From the NCBI GenBank assembly GCA_964368645.1, contig CAYJBY010000001.1, forward strand, positions 1 to 64,000: 64,000 nt of DNA, in the 5' to 3' direction. This document shows positions 16,036-24,868 of this stretch, one piece after another. This stretch comes from JAEDHM01 sp964368645 (GTDB lineage Bacteria; Bacillota; Clostridia; Christensenellales; CAG-1252). The position numbers were made by a program, and so were the translations under genes. The notes beneath the pieces were generated by a model. It did no database searches and was not told where the DNA came from. It saw nothing but the letters and a program-made list of their open reading frames with translations. Within the stretch, counting starts at the first letter, position 1. The number at the start of each line of letters is the position of its first letter.

Positions 16036-17973
16036 ATGAAAAGATTTGTCCGTATCACCCTAGGTGAGGCGATAGTTAGATTTTTGGATAATCAATACGT
16101 GGTTTTCGATAACGACGGCGTTATGGAAGAGACCAAGTTCGTGGATTACGCTTACGCCGTATTCGGTCACGGCTGTGTTTTGGGCGTGGGCGAGGCTCTG
16201 TCTATGGCAGACCACTGCATTAAGGTTATGGCAGGCAAAAACGAACAGGGTATGGCGCAAGCCGCCACTGCGTACGCCAAGCAGAATAACCGCCGCAAAA
16301 TTATCCCCTGCTTTTCTTCGATAGGTCCCGGTGCCGCCAATATGGTGACAGCCGCCGCCACGGCAACGGTTAATAACGTACCGCTGTTACTTTTCCCCGG
16401 CGATGTGTTCGCCTCCCGTCAGCCCGACCCCGTGCTACAGCAGGTGGAACAGTTTAACAGTGCGATGACCACCACCAACGACGCTTTCCGCGCCGTTACC
16501 AGATACTTTGACCGCATAGTTAAGCCCGAACAGATTATGACCGCGCTTACCAACGCAATGCGCGTTTTGACCGATCCTGCGGAAACGGGAGCGGTGGCAA
16601 TTGCTCTTTGTCAGGACGTTCAGGGCGAGAGCTACGAGTACCCCGAGGAATTCTTCCGCAAGAGAGTACATCTGATTGCACGCCGTATTCCCTGCGACTA
16701 CGAGCTAAGTCAAGCGGCGGAAGTCGTTAAGCAAGCCAAAAAGCCCCTGCTTATCGTAGGCGGCGGAGTCCGTTACAGCGAGGCAGGCGAAGCGGTTGCC
16801 GCTTTCTGCACCAAGCACAATATCCCCTTTGCGGAAACGCAGGCAGGGAAAAGCGCGATTATCTCCTCCCACCCTCTTAATCTGGGCGGCGTGGGCGCAA
16901 CGGGCAATTTGGCGGCGAACCTCATCGCGGCAAAAGCGGATTTGATTATAGGCGTAGGTACGCGTTTTTCGGATTTTACCACCTCGTCGAAATGGCTTTA
17001 CGCCGACGCTAAGGTCGTGACGGTCAACGTCTCCGCTTTCCACGCAGGCAAGCTGGACGCCACCAAGATAGTTGCGGACGCTTTGACGGGCATTACCGCC
17101 CTTGACAAGTATTTAGAGGGCTACGTCAGCGGCTACACCGACGAAATAAAGGACGCTAAGGCTAAGTGGGCTAAGGAAATGGAACGCTTAACCTCGATAG
17201 AATACACGGGAGAGGATTTCGTTCCCGAAAACAAGGTGCGCAGCCCCGACAGTCTGGAGGCTTACGTCAAGGCTACGGGCGGCAGAGTTTGCCAAACCAC
17301 CGCCTTGGGAATTATCCGCAAGCTGATACCTGCCGACGCTATCGTGGTCGGCGCGTCAGGCTCGCTCCCCGGCTGTTTACAGCGTATGTGGACGACGGAC
17401 GCTTTGTATTCCTACAATATGGAATACGGCTACAGCTGTATGGGTTACGAGATTGCAGGAGCTTTCGGCAGTAAGCTGGCGCAGGAGGACAAGGAAGTCT
17501 ATGCCTTGGTGGGCGACGGCAGTTTCCATATGCTCCACAGCGAAATGATTACCGCCTTGCAGGAGGGTAAAAAAATCAACGTGTTGCTTTTTGACAACGA
17601 GTCCTTCGGCTGTATCAATAATCTCCAAATGGGACAGGGCGTGGATTCTCTTTGCACCGAGCTGAGAATAAGAGAGGGCGACCTACCTATCCGCAAGGGC
17701 GAGTTCCTTAATATCGACTTCGCGGCTGTGGCAAAAGGCTACGGCTACGTAGCTTATACCGCCAAGACCTCGGAAGAACTGGCGGCCGCGCTTAAGGACA
17801 GCCTTAAGCAGACCAAGCCCGTGCTAATCGACGTTAAGGTTTTGCCGAAAACGATGACTGACGGCTACGGAAGCTGGTGGAACGTAGGTTGCAGTGATAA
17901 CCCCCGTACAGAACGCGCCGCCGCCGCTTTGGCAACCCGAATGGAAAAGCTGTCCGAGGCGAAAAAGTATTAA
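16036..17973 (+). CDS. iolD: 3D-(3,5/4)-trihydroxycyclohexane-1,2-dione hydrolase
   Basis: 645 residues, the usual length. A thiamine-diphosphate enzyme that opens the ring of THcHDO to 5-deoxy-glucuronate. The N-terminal pyrimidine-binding domain starts with the IolD-type LGEAIVRFLDNQYV, and HGCVLGVGEAL follows at ~50-60. The C-terminal domain holds the cofactor motif GDGSFHMLHSEMI...NN (about 495-527), GDG with the paired NN spaced as expected. Start ATG follows CAAGGAG. Downstream is a ~0.5-kb repeat-filled gap before iolE, with no terminator I can see, so read-through is possible. Confidence 0.95.
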   Translation: MKRFVRITLGEAIVRFLDNQYVVFDNDGVMEETKFVDYAYAVFGHGCVLGVGEALSMADHCIKVMAGKNEQGMAQAATAYAKQNNRRKIIPCFSSIGPGAANMVTAAATATVNNVPLLLFPGDVFASRQPDPVLQQVEQFNSAMTTTNDAFRAVTRYFDRIVKPEQIMTALTNAMRVLTDPAETGAVAIALCQDVQGESYEYPEEFFRKRVHLIARRIPCDYELSQAAEVVKQAKKPLLIVGGGVRYSEAGEAVAAFCTKHNIPFAETQAGKSAIISSHPLNLGGVGATGNLAANLIAAKADLIIGVGTRFSDFTTSSKWLYADAKVVTVNVSAFHAGKLDATKIVADALTGITALDKYLEGYVSGYTDEIKDAKAKWAKEMERLTSIEYTGEDFVPENKVRSPDSLEAYVKATGGRVCQTTALGIIRKLIPADAIVVGASGSLPGCLQRMWTTDALYSYNMEYGYSCMGYEIAGAFGSKLAQEDKEVYALVGDGSFHMLHSEMITALQEGKKINVLLFDNESFGCINNLQMGQGVDSLCTELRIREGDLPIRKGEFLNIDFAAVAKGYGYVAYTAKTSEELAAALKDSLKQTKPVLIDVKVLPKTMTDGYGSWWNVGCSDNPRTERAAAALATRMEKLSEAKKY

Positions 17974-18432
17974 GCAAATCTCTTTCCTTACCCTCTCCCC
18001 ACCGCGCAGGAACGCGGCAAGGCACCATAGCTTATTGACGGTACGAGAAGACAGGCACGCCGTAGGTCACGGCAAGGACAGAGTAATAGGTCAACCTCAT
18101 AGTAAGAGAACAACGACAACGTAAAAGGGCAACACCGTAGGCTCACGGCAACGGCAGAGTTATAGGTCAACGCCGTAGTAAGAAAACAACGGCAGAGTAA
18201 GAGGATACGTCCATATTGACTTTTTGACAACGGCAGAATAAGCGGTCAACGCCCGTATTGACTCAAGGCAACAACAGAGTAAGAGGACAACACCGTAGGC
18301 TTACGGCAACGACAGCGTAAAAGGGCAACGCCGCTGTAAGAGAACAACGGCAGAGTAAGAGGTTGCGTCCATATTGGTTTTTAATTAGTCGGACGGCAGA
18401 AAAAAAGTTTTTACAATCCCTAAAAAACCGAT
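17974..18432. repeat. Intergenic spacer with degenerate tandem repeats (about 18030-18380)
   Basis: Units of about 28-30 bp built from CAACGGCAGAGTAAGAGG and TCAACGCCGTA recur more than ten times with point changes and length changes. Two longer sub-blocks begin at about 18200 and 18350 (GGATACGTCCATATTG and GGTTGCGTCCATATTG). No protein-like frame or ribosome site. Confidence 0.75.
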
Positions 18433-18459
18433 ACGTCCTTTGGACGTTAGCGTTATAAT
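18433..18459 (+). promoter_or_regulatory. Promoter with palindromic operator upstream of iolE
   Basis: The perfect palindrome ACGTCC-TTT-GGACGT (18433-18447) ends 6 bp before TATAAT (18454-18459). The palindrome covers the -35 position and no consensus -35 is present, so a regulator probably acts here. Which protein binds is unknown; the expected inositol regulator (IolR type) is not encoded in the window. Confidence 0.55.
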
Positions 18460-18509
18460 ACAAAACAGCGCGAGTGCAACTATATTAATCCTCGCGATAA
18501 GGAGTTCTT

Positions 18510-19403
18510 ATGGAACGCAGTAAAATCAAACTTGGAATAGCACCCATTGCTTGGACTAACGACGATATGCCCGATTTGGGCGCGGAAAACACCTTCCAGC
18601 AGTGTATAAGCGAGATGGCTCTTGCCGACTACGAGGGCTGCGAAATCGGCAACAAATACCCTTCCGATACCGCCGTTCTCAAAAAAGCGTTGGATTTGAG
18701 AGGTTTAACCATTGCCAACCGTTGGTTCTCCTCCTTTATCCTTACCAAGCCCTTTGCAGAGGTGGAAAAGGACTTCCGCGATAACTGTGCTTTTTTGCAG
18801 GCTATGGGCGCAAAACGCATCGGCGCAAGCGAGCAAAGCTACAGCATTCAAGGTCAGATGGACACCCCTGTTTTTGAGAAAAAATACGTTATGAACGACG
18901 AGGAATGGCATAGATTCGCAGACGGCTTAAGCAAGCTGGGCAATATCGCCAAGGAATACGGCATTACCCTCGTTTATCATCACCATATGGGAACCGTGGT
19001 TCAGACCGAAGCGGAAATCGACAAAATGATGAAGCTTACCGACCCCGACGCGCTTTTCCTGCTGTTCGATTCCGGTCATCTTGCCTATTGCGGCGAGGAT
19101 TATATGTCCGTACTGAACAAGTACGCCAAGCGCATTAAGCACGTTCACCTCAAGGATATTCGCCCCGAGGTGGTTCAAAAGGTCAAGGACGAGCATCTTT
19201 CCTTTTTGCAGGGTGTAAGACTGGGAGCCTTCACCGTTCCCGGTGACGGAGCCATTGATTTCGCGCCGATTTTCGACGTGCTGAGCAAAAACGATTACGA
19301 GGGCTGGCTGCTTGTGGAAGCGGAACAGGACCCTGCCAATGCCAACGCTTTCGAGTACGCGGTTAAGGCAAGAGCTTATATCAAAATGCTTTTGGGCTTT
19401 TGA
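18510..19403 (+). CDS. iolE: Inosose (2-keto-myo-inositol) dehydratase
   Basis: 297 residues, normal for the family. It dehydrates 2-keto-myo-inositol (inosose) to THcHDO using a divalent metal. TIM-barrel (AP-endonuclease 2 / xylose-isomerase-like) sequence begins with the diagnostic LGIAPIAWTNDDMPDLG; metal ligands are likely in YEGCEIG, LLFDSGHLAYCG (Asp, His), KHVHLKDI (His) and the LLVEAEQDP end (Glu). ATG preceded by AAGGAG. First gene of the second part of the locus, behind a promoter with a palindrome, and 54 bp before iolG. Confidence 0.94.
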   Translation: MERSKIKLGIAPIAWTNDDMPDLGAENTFQQCISEMALADYEGCEIGNKYPSDTAVLKKALDLRGLTIANRWFSSFILTKPFAEVEKDFRDNCAFLQAMGAKRIGASEQSYSIQGQMDTPVFEKKYVMNDEEWHRFADGLSKLGNIAKEYGITLVYHHHMGTVVQTEAEIDKMMKLTDPDALFLLFDSGHLAYCGEDYMSVLNKYAKRIKHVHLKDIRPEVVQKVKDEHLSFLQGVRLGAFTVPGDGAIDFAPIFDVLSKNDYEGWLLVEAEQDPANANAFEYAVKARAYIKMLLGF

Positions 19404-19457
19404 TTAATCGGCGCAACTAACGGCTAACAACCGAATATTATAACAGGAGATACAATT

Positions 19458-20483
19458 ATGATTAATATAGGAATTATCGGCGCAGGACGCATTGGCAAGG
19501 TTCATTGCGAATCCATAATGAGATACGTTAAGGACGCTACCGTTAAGGCGATAGCTGATCCCTTCCTCAACGAAGACACAAAGAATTGGGCGAAAAATCT
19601 GGGCGTAAAAGAGTTTTACAAGGACTACAAGGAGATTTTGGCGGACAAGGACATTACCGCCGTTTTGATTTGCTCCTCCACGGACACCCATTCCCCCATA
19701 TCCATCGAGGCTTTGAAGGCAGGCAAGCACGTTTTCTGCGAGAAACCCGTTGACCACGACGTGGATAAAATCCTCGCGGTGAAAAAAGCCGTTGAGGAAA
19801 GCGGCTTGAAGTATCAGGTAGGCTTTAACCGCCGCTTCGACCACAACTTTATGGGCGCGAGAAATGCCGTAGCCAACGGCAAAATCGGCGAGCTTAATAT
19901 TCTCAAAATCACCAGCCGCGATCCTGCCGCACCGCCCGTGGCGTACATCAAGGTTTCCGGCGGAATTTTCCTGGATATGACCATTCACGATTTTGATATG
20001 GTGAGATATATGTCAGGCAGTGAGGTTGACGAGGTTTTCGCTTACGGCACCGTTCTCGTGGACAAGGCAATCGGCGAAGCAGGTGATATCGATACCGCAA
20101 TCATCACTATGAAGCTGAAAAACGGCGCGTTAGCCGTTATCGACAACTGCCGCCGCGCAAGCTACGGCTACGACCAGAGAGTTGAGGCTTTCGGTAGCTT
20201 AGGTCAGGTCGCAATCGCTAACGATACCGACAGTTCTGCCGTAATATCCGATGAAAACGGCGTTCACGCGGAGAAGCCCTTGCTTTTCTTCCTAGAGAGA
20301 TATATGCAGGCTTACGTCAACGAAATTTCCGCTTTCGTAGCGTCCATCACCGACAATAAGCCTATCGCGGTTGATATAGAGTGCGGCTTGCAGTCTGTAC
20401 TTATAGGTCTTGCGGCGAAGAAATCACTCCTTACGGGTATGCCTGTGAAAATGGCGGATATCGCTAAGGAATATAACATTTAA
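19458..20483 (+). CDS. iolG: myo-Inositol 2-dehydrogenase
   Basis: 341 residues. Oxidises myo-inositol to 2-keto-myo-inositol with NAD, the first step of the pathway. Gfo/Idh/MocA family: Rossmann motif GIIGAGRIGK at residues 4-13, the conserved EKPVD (~96-100) with the catalytic Lys, and the second-domain segment GGIFLDMTIHDFDMVRYM (~168-185) with the catalytic Asp/His pair. Ribosome site ACAGGAG. Ten bp separate it from the kinase gene. Confidence 0.93.
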   Translation: MINIGIIGAGRIGKVHCESIMRYVKDATVKAIADPFLNEDTKNWAKNLGVKEFYKDYKEILADKDITAVLICSSTDTHSPISIEALKAGKHVFCEKPVDHDVDKILAVKKAVEESGLKYQVGFNRRFDHNFMGARNAVANGKIGELNILKITSRDPAAPPVAYIKVSGGIFLDMTIHDFDMVRYMSGSEVDEVFAYGTVLVDKAIGEAGDIDTAIITMKLKNGALAVIDNCRRASYGYDQRVEAFGSLGQVAIANDTDSSAVISDENGVHAEKPLLFFLERYMQAYVNEISAFVASITDNKPIAVDIECGLQSVLIGLAAKKSLLTGMPVKMADIAKEYNI

Positions 20484-20493
20484 GAGGTAATAG

Positions 20494-21420
20494 ATGCACA
20501 TACTGAAATGGCAGGACGTTGAAAGACAAGCAAGCAGTAACTACGCTAATTTCGTTTATAATTGTGAATGTGATTTTAACGATCAGGTTCACCGCATAGC
20601 GGACGATATTTTCAGCCGCTCCAGATGCAAGCTGGTTCTGGTGGCAGGTCCTTCCGCCAGCGGCAAAACCACCTTCACCAATATCTTGGCTAACCGCTTA
20701 GAGTACAGAGGAGTTAAGGTTCACCGCATAAGCACGGACGACTATTTTAAGAACAACGCAGACGTTCCCCTACTGCCTAGCGGCTTGCCCGACTTCGACT
20801 CCCTCAACGCTATGGATTTGCCCGCTTTGAGAAGCGTTATAAGCAACGTCCTAAAGGGCGGTAATATTAACGTGCCTATCTTCGACTTCACAAAACGCGC
20901 ACGCTCCGATTCCTACCGCAATATGGAAATTCATAAGGAGGATATTACCATAATCGAGGGTATCCACGCCCTTAATCCCGAGGTAATCGGCACCTACAGC
21001 ATAGCCAATCAGCTAATGGCAGGCGTTTTCATTCGCCCTGCCCGTACCATAGTTATGGACAACGGCGCGATTATCACGCCTAATAACCTGCGACTGCTCC
21101 GCCGCTCTATCAGAGATTTTTATATGCGCGGACACTCCATCGAGGCTACCCTTAAACAGTGGGCAGAGGTGCTGAAGTCGGAACAGGAATTTATCTATCC
21201 ATACCGAGATTTGGCGGAATACTCCGTAGATAGCGTGTACCCTTACGAGCTTTTTACCTACAAAAACTGCTTCGGCAACGTCATATCCGCTTGCGACGCA
21301 CCCGAATATGCCTGTATCCGCAAGGCAATGGAAGAGGTTATTACAAAGCCCCGTATCGCTATCCCCGAAACCTCTCTTCTCAACGAGTTCGCCATTTTCG
21401 GAAAAATGTCGGATAATTGA
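20494..21420 (+). CDS. P-loop kinase of the uridine kinase/phosphoribulokinase family
   Basis: 308 residues, cytosolic. Walker A GPSASGKT at residues 52-59, followed by the uridine-kinase-type RISTDDYFKN (~80-89), the substrate segment VPIFDFTKRAR and IIEGIHALN (Walker B region, ~150). The C-terminal half (LRRSIRDFYMRGHSIEATLKQW, then EYSVDSVYPYELFTYKNCFG) matches the nucleoside-kinase-like proteins common in Clostridia, but the N-terminal TGS/threonyl-synthetase-like part those usually have is missing. It is the last gene of the iolE-iolG unit. No IolC (PfkB-type 5-dehydro-2-deoxygluconokinase) is in the window, so this protein may supply that step; a role in nucleoside salvage is the simpler alternative. 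Confidence 0.8.
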   Translation: MHILKWQDVERQASSNYANFVYNCECDFNDQVHRIADDIFSRSRCKLVLVAGPSASGKTTFTNILANRLEYRGVKVHRISTDDYFKNNADVPLLPSGLPDFDSLNAMDLPALRSVISNVLKGGNINVPIFDFTKRARSDSYRNMEIHKEDITIIEGIHALNPEVIGTYSIANQLMAGVFIRPARTIVMDNGAIITPNNLRLLRRSIRDFYMRGHSIEATLKQWAEVLKSEQEFIYPYRDLAEYSVDSVYPYELFTYKNCFGNVISACDAPEYACIRKAMEEVITKPRIAIPETSLLNEFAIFGKMSDN

Positions 21421-21480
21421 GGGAATTAGAGTTTTGCTTACCGCATAATCACTACACCCTTACGAGCCAAAACAAGCAAC

Positions 21481-21522
21481 GGAATAGCTAAGTTAAGTAA
21501 CGGAATAGCTAAGTTAAGTAAC
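21481..21522. repeat. Two exact 21-bp direct repeats
   Basis: GGAATAGCTAAGTTAAGTAA plus C occurs twice, head to tail, directly before the terminator of the iolEG-kinase unit. Confidence 0.9.
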
Positions 21523-21556
21523 AAAAACGGCGCACTGCACAGTACGCCGTTTTTTA
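21523..21556 (+). terminator. Rho-independent terminator of the iol unit
   Basis: AAAAACGGCG and CGCCGTTTTT pair across a 12-nt loop, followed by T residues. Symmetric A/T flanks also allow it to work for the convergent aldo/keto reductase gene. Confidence 0.85.
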
Positions 21557-21579
21557 ATCATATTATACGCTTGTTTTAT

Positions 21580-21775
21580 AAAGCATTTATTTGTACTACA
21601 ATTACCTTGTTTATTCCACAATTCGTTTGTTCGTTCTATAATTGCTTTATTCGTGCTACAATTACCTTTATTCGTTCTATATAGCTTTATTCGTTCTATA
21701 TAGCTTTGTTCGTTCTGCAATTACCTTGTTTGTACTACAATTACCTTGTTTGTTCTATAAGTCGTTTACTTGTTC
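21580..21775. repeat. Degenerate tandem repeat, unit about 21-23 bp
   Basis: Variants of TTTATTCGTTCTATAATTGC and TTGTTTGTACTACAATTACC alternate about nine times. The array reaches the last codons of the aldo/keto reductase on the minus strand. Non-coding. Confidence 0.7.
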
Positions 21776-22938
21776 ATTTCCTTGCGCTTGGCGCAAATAG
21801 CCGACCAGCTTGGCGTCTTTTCCAAAAGCTGTTGAAATTTTTTCATTACGTCGGGAATATTGATTTTTTGCGGACACACCGCGGCGCATTTCCCACAGCC
21901 GATACAAGCGGAAGGTCGTTTGTCCTCGGGAAAAGCCTCCACCGCCATACCTGCCACCAAGGAGATTTGGAACGCGCTGTCGTTGTACAGCCTTAGCAGT
22001 TTGGGAATATCCAATCCCCTAGGACAGCCTTTCGTACAGTATCTGCAAGCGGTACAAGGCAGTATATCGGTCATTCCGTCCGCAATTTCCGATAGAGTTC
22101 TAAGCTCCGTTTCGTTAAGCGCGGCTCCCCCGGAGAAGGTTTTTACGTTATCGACAGCCTGCTCGATAGTGGACATACCGCTCAATACAACCTGCACGTT
22201 ACCCAGTATCCGCAGGAATCGGAACGCCCAGCTCGCCGTGCTTTCCTCGGGGCGCAACGCCTTGAGTTTTGCCTCGGCTTCCGCGCTTAAGCGGCTTAAC
22301 GCGCCGCCCCTTACAGGCTCCATTACCATAACGGGCAGTTCTCTGTCGGTAAGCAAAGCGTACTTCTCCCCTGCGTTTTGCAGTTTCCAGTCCAGATAAT
22401 TGAGCTGTATCTGCACAAACTCAAAGGTGTCGGGGAACATATCCAAAAAGTGGCGCAAGCCCTCGTAATCGGCGTGAGAGGAAAAGCCCAAATGCTTAAT
22501 TAAGCCCTTTTCCTTTTGCTCGGTTAAAAAATCGACTACGCGCAATCTTTCGTCCGTATAGACGGGAATAGAATTGTCATAGACGTTGTGCAATAGGTAA
22601 AAATCAAAATACCCTGCGCCCGTCTTTTCCAACTGCTTTTCAAAAACCGCCTTGGGATCAAAGGAGGGATTTTGCTCGTGACCGGGGAGCTTGGAAGCAA
22701 GATAAAAACTCTCTCGGTTATACTTTTTCAGCAACCGCCCCAGTACGTACTCGGAGTTGCCGCCGTGATAGGAATAAGCGGTATCATAATAATTAACGCC
22801 GTTTTGATAGAGATAATCCACGATTTCCGCAGACTTGCCCTCGTCTATTGCACTGTCAACACCGTCCACCGTGGGGAAACGCATCGCGCCGAAACCCAAC
22901 CGCGACAGCTTAATATCCTTAAAACTCTTATATTCCAT
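21766..22938 (-). CDS. Aldo/keto reductase with C-terminal 2[4Fe-4S] ferredoxin domain
   Basis: 390 residues. Residues 1-270 are an aldo/keto reductase barrel with LGFGAMRFP near the start and the catalytic set Asp52 and Tyr57 (YDTAYSYHGG) and Lys83 (ASK), with His in LLHNVYD. Residues ~285-365 carry two iron-sulfur cluster motifs, CTACRYCTKGCP and CIGCGKCAAVCP. This fusion is common in anaerobic Clostridia and presumably links carbonyl reduction to ferredoxin-type electron carriers rather than only NAD(P)H; the natural substrate is unknown. The ribosome site is weak. A single gene between the iol terminator and a repeat-rich spacer. Confidence 0.9.
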   Translation of the reverse strand: MEYKSFKDIKLSRLGFGAMRFPTVDGVDSAIDEGKSAEIVDYLYQNGVNYYDTAYSYHGGNSEYVLGRLLKKYNRESFYLASKLPGHEQNPSFDPKAVFEKQLEKTGAGYFDFYLLHNVYDNSIPVYTDERLRVVDFLTEQKEKGLIKHLGFSSHADYEGLRHFLDMFPDTFEFVQIQLNYLDWKLQNAGEKYALLTDRELPVMVMEPVRGGALSRLSAEAEAKLKALRPEESTASWAFRFLRILGNVQVVLSGMSTIEQAVDNVKTFSGGAALNETELRTLSEIADGMTDILPCTACRYCTKGCPRGLDIPKLLRLYNDSAFQISLVAGMAVEAFPEDKRPSACIGCGKCAAVCPQKINIPDVMKKFQQLLEKTPSWSAICAKRKEMNK

Positions 22939-23537
22939 AATAACACCGCCCTTTTATTGCTGACCTATTGTCGGCTCACTCTTTTGTGGTTATATCCTTG
23001 CGGAATTTCAGCCTGCGACCTAATCTACGTAACCTAAGCCTTGTAGCAAATCCGTGTAAGATAATCTACGCAACCTATTATTCTATGTAACCTAAGCCAA
23101 GTAACCTAAGCCAAGTAACCTATTAATCTACGTAACCTAAGCCTTGTAGCAAATCCGTGTGAGATAATCTACGCAACCTATTCCTAAGCCACGCAACCTA
23201 AGCCAAGTAACTCAAATTCCTTGTAATAATCCTTGTGGGCTGACTCTTGTAAGATAAGTCTTGTGCCTATAGACTTTCGGTTATTTATATTTCCTTAACT
23301 GTCTATGGCTAAATCCTTGCGTGACTATATGTTTATCGTTATGCTTAAGCCTTTAATTGCCTGCTTTTACTTCTCGGATTTTACCTCGCGCCTTCCCTTT
23401 TAATTAAGTTCTTGCGCGGATTATATTTATCCTTATATATACGCCTGCCTATGAGTCGTCTTTTAGACTTATTATATCATAGCTTTGGGATAATAATAGG
23501 GTTGGAAAATATTTTTTGGACTTTTTTTGAAAAACAC
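22939..23537. repeat. Long intergenic spacer with degenerate repeats (about 23017-23270)
   Basis: Imperfect units based on ATCTACGTAACCTAAGCC and CTTGTAGCAAATCCGTGT recur; a composite block of ~90 bp (23021-23110) is repeated at about 23127-23215. The remaining part to 23537 is AT-rich and shows nothing else recognisable. Confidence 0.65.
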
Positions 23538-23574
23538 TTGCTTTTTTCGGAAGTATGTTTTAGAATTAGTCTAA
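23538..23574 (+). promoter_or_regulatory. perR promoter with PerR box
   Basis: TTGCTT (23538-23543), 17-bp spacer, TAGAAT (23561-23566). A 7-1-7 inverted repeat TTAGAAT-T-AGTCTAA (23560-23574, 6 of 7 positions symmetric) overlaps the -10 box and matches the PerR-box pattern TTATAAT-N-ATTATAA. This predicts that PerR represses its own transcript and rubrerythrin until peroxide is sensed. Confidence 0.7.
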
Positions 23575-23588
23575 GAATAGGTTTAATT

Positions 23589-23948
23589 ATGACAAAAAAA
23601 AGACAACTGATACTGGATATCATCAACGGTTCCTATGAGCACCCCACTGCCGACGCAATCTTTTTCGAGGCGCGTAAAATCTGCCCCACTATCGTTATGG
23701 CGACTGTCTATAACAGCCTTAACGCATTGGTGGACGCAGGCTTGATTATGCGTATAAGCGTTTTCGGCAAGGCTGACCGTTACGACCGCAATATTCCCCA
23801 CGAGCATTTTATCTGTCCTTGTTGCGGCAAGCTCTACGACGCCAAGCTCAACGACCTTAAGCAAGAATTAGAGGCTCGGCTCGGACGCAGTATCATCAGT
23901 TACGAACTTAACATTCGCGCCGTTTGCGACGAATGTAAGAATAAATAA
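23589..23948 (+). CDS. perR: Peroxide-sensing Fur-family repressor, PerR type
   Basis: 119 residues from the ATG at 23589; the longer in-frame start would lie upstream of the promoter. N-terminal winged helix with ATVYNSLNALVDAGLI, the Fur-family recognition helix. The regulatory metal site has the PerR set: His18 (YEHP), the Asp in RYDRN (Fur proteins usually have Glu), two His in PHEHF and Asp in KLYD. Structural zinc site CPCC and CDEC. It is shorter at the N-terminus than B. subtilis PerR. 12 bp upstream of rubrerythrin, with a PerR box over the promoter. Confidence 0.87.
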   Translation: MTKKRQLILDIINGSYEHPTADAIFFEARKICPTIVMATVYNSLNALVDAGLIMRISVFGKADRYDRNIPHEHFICPCCGKLYDAKLNDLKQELEARLGRSIISYELNIRAVCDECKNK

Positions 23949-23960
23949 AGGAGTTTTTTT

Positions 23961-24503
23961 ATGAAAGAATTGAAAGGTAGCAAAACCGAACAGAATTTAA
24001 TGGAAGCGTTTGCGGGGGAAAGTCAGGCGCGTAACAAATACACATATTTTGCATCTCAGGCCAGAAAGGACGGTTACGTTCAAATAGCCAACATATTCGA
24101 GGAGACCGCAGGCAATGAGAAAGAACACGCAAAAATGTGGTTCAAGTACCTCAACGGCGGACAAATCGGCTCCACCACGGAGAACCTTAACGCCGCGGCT
24201 AACGGCGAGAATGCAGAATGGACGGATATGTACGCACGTATGGCTAAGGAAGCCAGAGAAGAGGGTTTCAACGAGATCGCCGCTAAGTTTGAACTGGTAG
24301 GCAGAATCGAGAAGGAACACGAGGCTCGTTACCGCAAGCTCCTTGCCAATATCGAAGAGGGTATCGTTTTCTCCAAGGAAGGCGACACGATTTGGGTATG
24401 CTCCAACTGCGGACATATCGTAGTCGGCAAAAAAGCCCCCGTTATCTGCCCCGTTTGCTCTCACCCTCAGGCTTACTTTGAGGTAAAAGCGGACAATTAT
24501 TGA
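23961..24503 (+). CDS. rbr: Rubrerythrin (NADH-dependent peroxide reductase component)
   Basis: 180 residues. The N-terminal ferritin-like diiron domain has FAGESQARNKYTYFA (Glu), ETAGNEKEHAKMW (ExxH) and the second helix pair with ELVGRIEKEHEARY. The C-terminal rubredoxin domain has WVCSNCGHIVVG and CPVCSHPQAYF, giving the four Cys ligands of one iron. Reduces hydrogen peroxide to water in the cytosol of anaerobes. AAAGGAG ribosome site, in one operon with perR and followed by a terminator. Confidence 0.96.
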   Translation: MKELKGSKTEQNLMEAFAGESQARNKYTYFASQARKDGYVQIANIFEETAGNEKEHAKMWFKYLNGGQIGSTTENLNAAANGENAEWTDMYARMAKEAREEGFNEIAAKFELVGRIEKEHEARYRKLLANIEEGIVFSKEGDTIWVCSNCGHIVVGKKAPVICPVCSHPQAYFEVKADNY

Positions 24504-24618
24504 TTACACCAAGAAGGCAAGGCTTAACGTCTTAACTCCCCTTTTTATCCGCTCTTATGCGGTAAAGAGGGAGAATAAGCGGAGCGTAACTCCGCGATAA
24601 GGCGGTGCAGACTGTCAC

Positions 24619-24678
24619 AAAAAAATCCGTTCTAAGCACGGCTCCTTACCAAAGGACTGCGCCGAAAACGGATTTTTT
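24619..24678 (+). terminator. Rho-independent terminator after rubrerythrin
   Basis: AAAAATCCGTT pairs with AACGGATTTTT, with further partly paired bases inside a long loop, ending in T6. Confidence 0.75.
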
Positions 24679-24768
24679 GTTATAATTTTTTGCACTCGCT
24701 AATCCTCTGCCGATAAAAGAAAAACAGTTGTTTAATCAGCTAAGTTATAAAAACGCGTTCCGCAGTTT

Positions 24769-24868
24769 NNNNNNNNNNNNNNNNNNNNNNNNNNNNNNNN
24801 NNNNNNNNNNNNNNNNNNNNNNNNNNNNNNNNNNNNNNNNNNNNNNNNNNNNNNNNNNNNNNNNNNNN
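24769..24868. other. Assembly gap (100 N)
   Basis: Exactly 100 N, the conventional spacer for a gap of unknown size. The bases on both sides are copies of the same 11-bp repeat, so the assembler broke in the repeat. Confidence 0.98.

Noticed and set aside
18030..18380. Possible CRISPR array or repeat-protein gene
   Set aside because: Repeats are imperfect, of uneven length and without unique spacers of constant size; frames are interrupted and lack a start signal.
21514..21720. 68-codon minus-strand frame rich in Asn/Thr/Lys
   Set aside because: It simply translates the terminator and the degenerate tandem repeat array.
23021..23215. Possible CRISPR-like repeats near perR
   Set aside because: Units vary in length and order and there are no cas genes; it fits the other degenerate spacer arrays.
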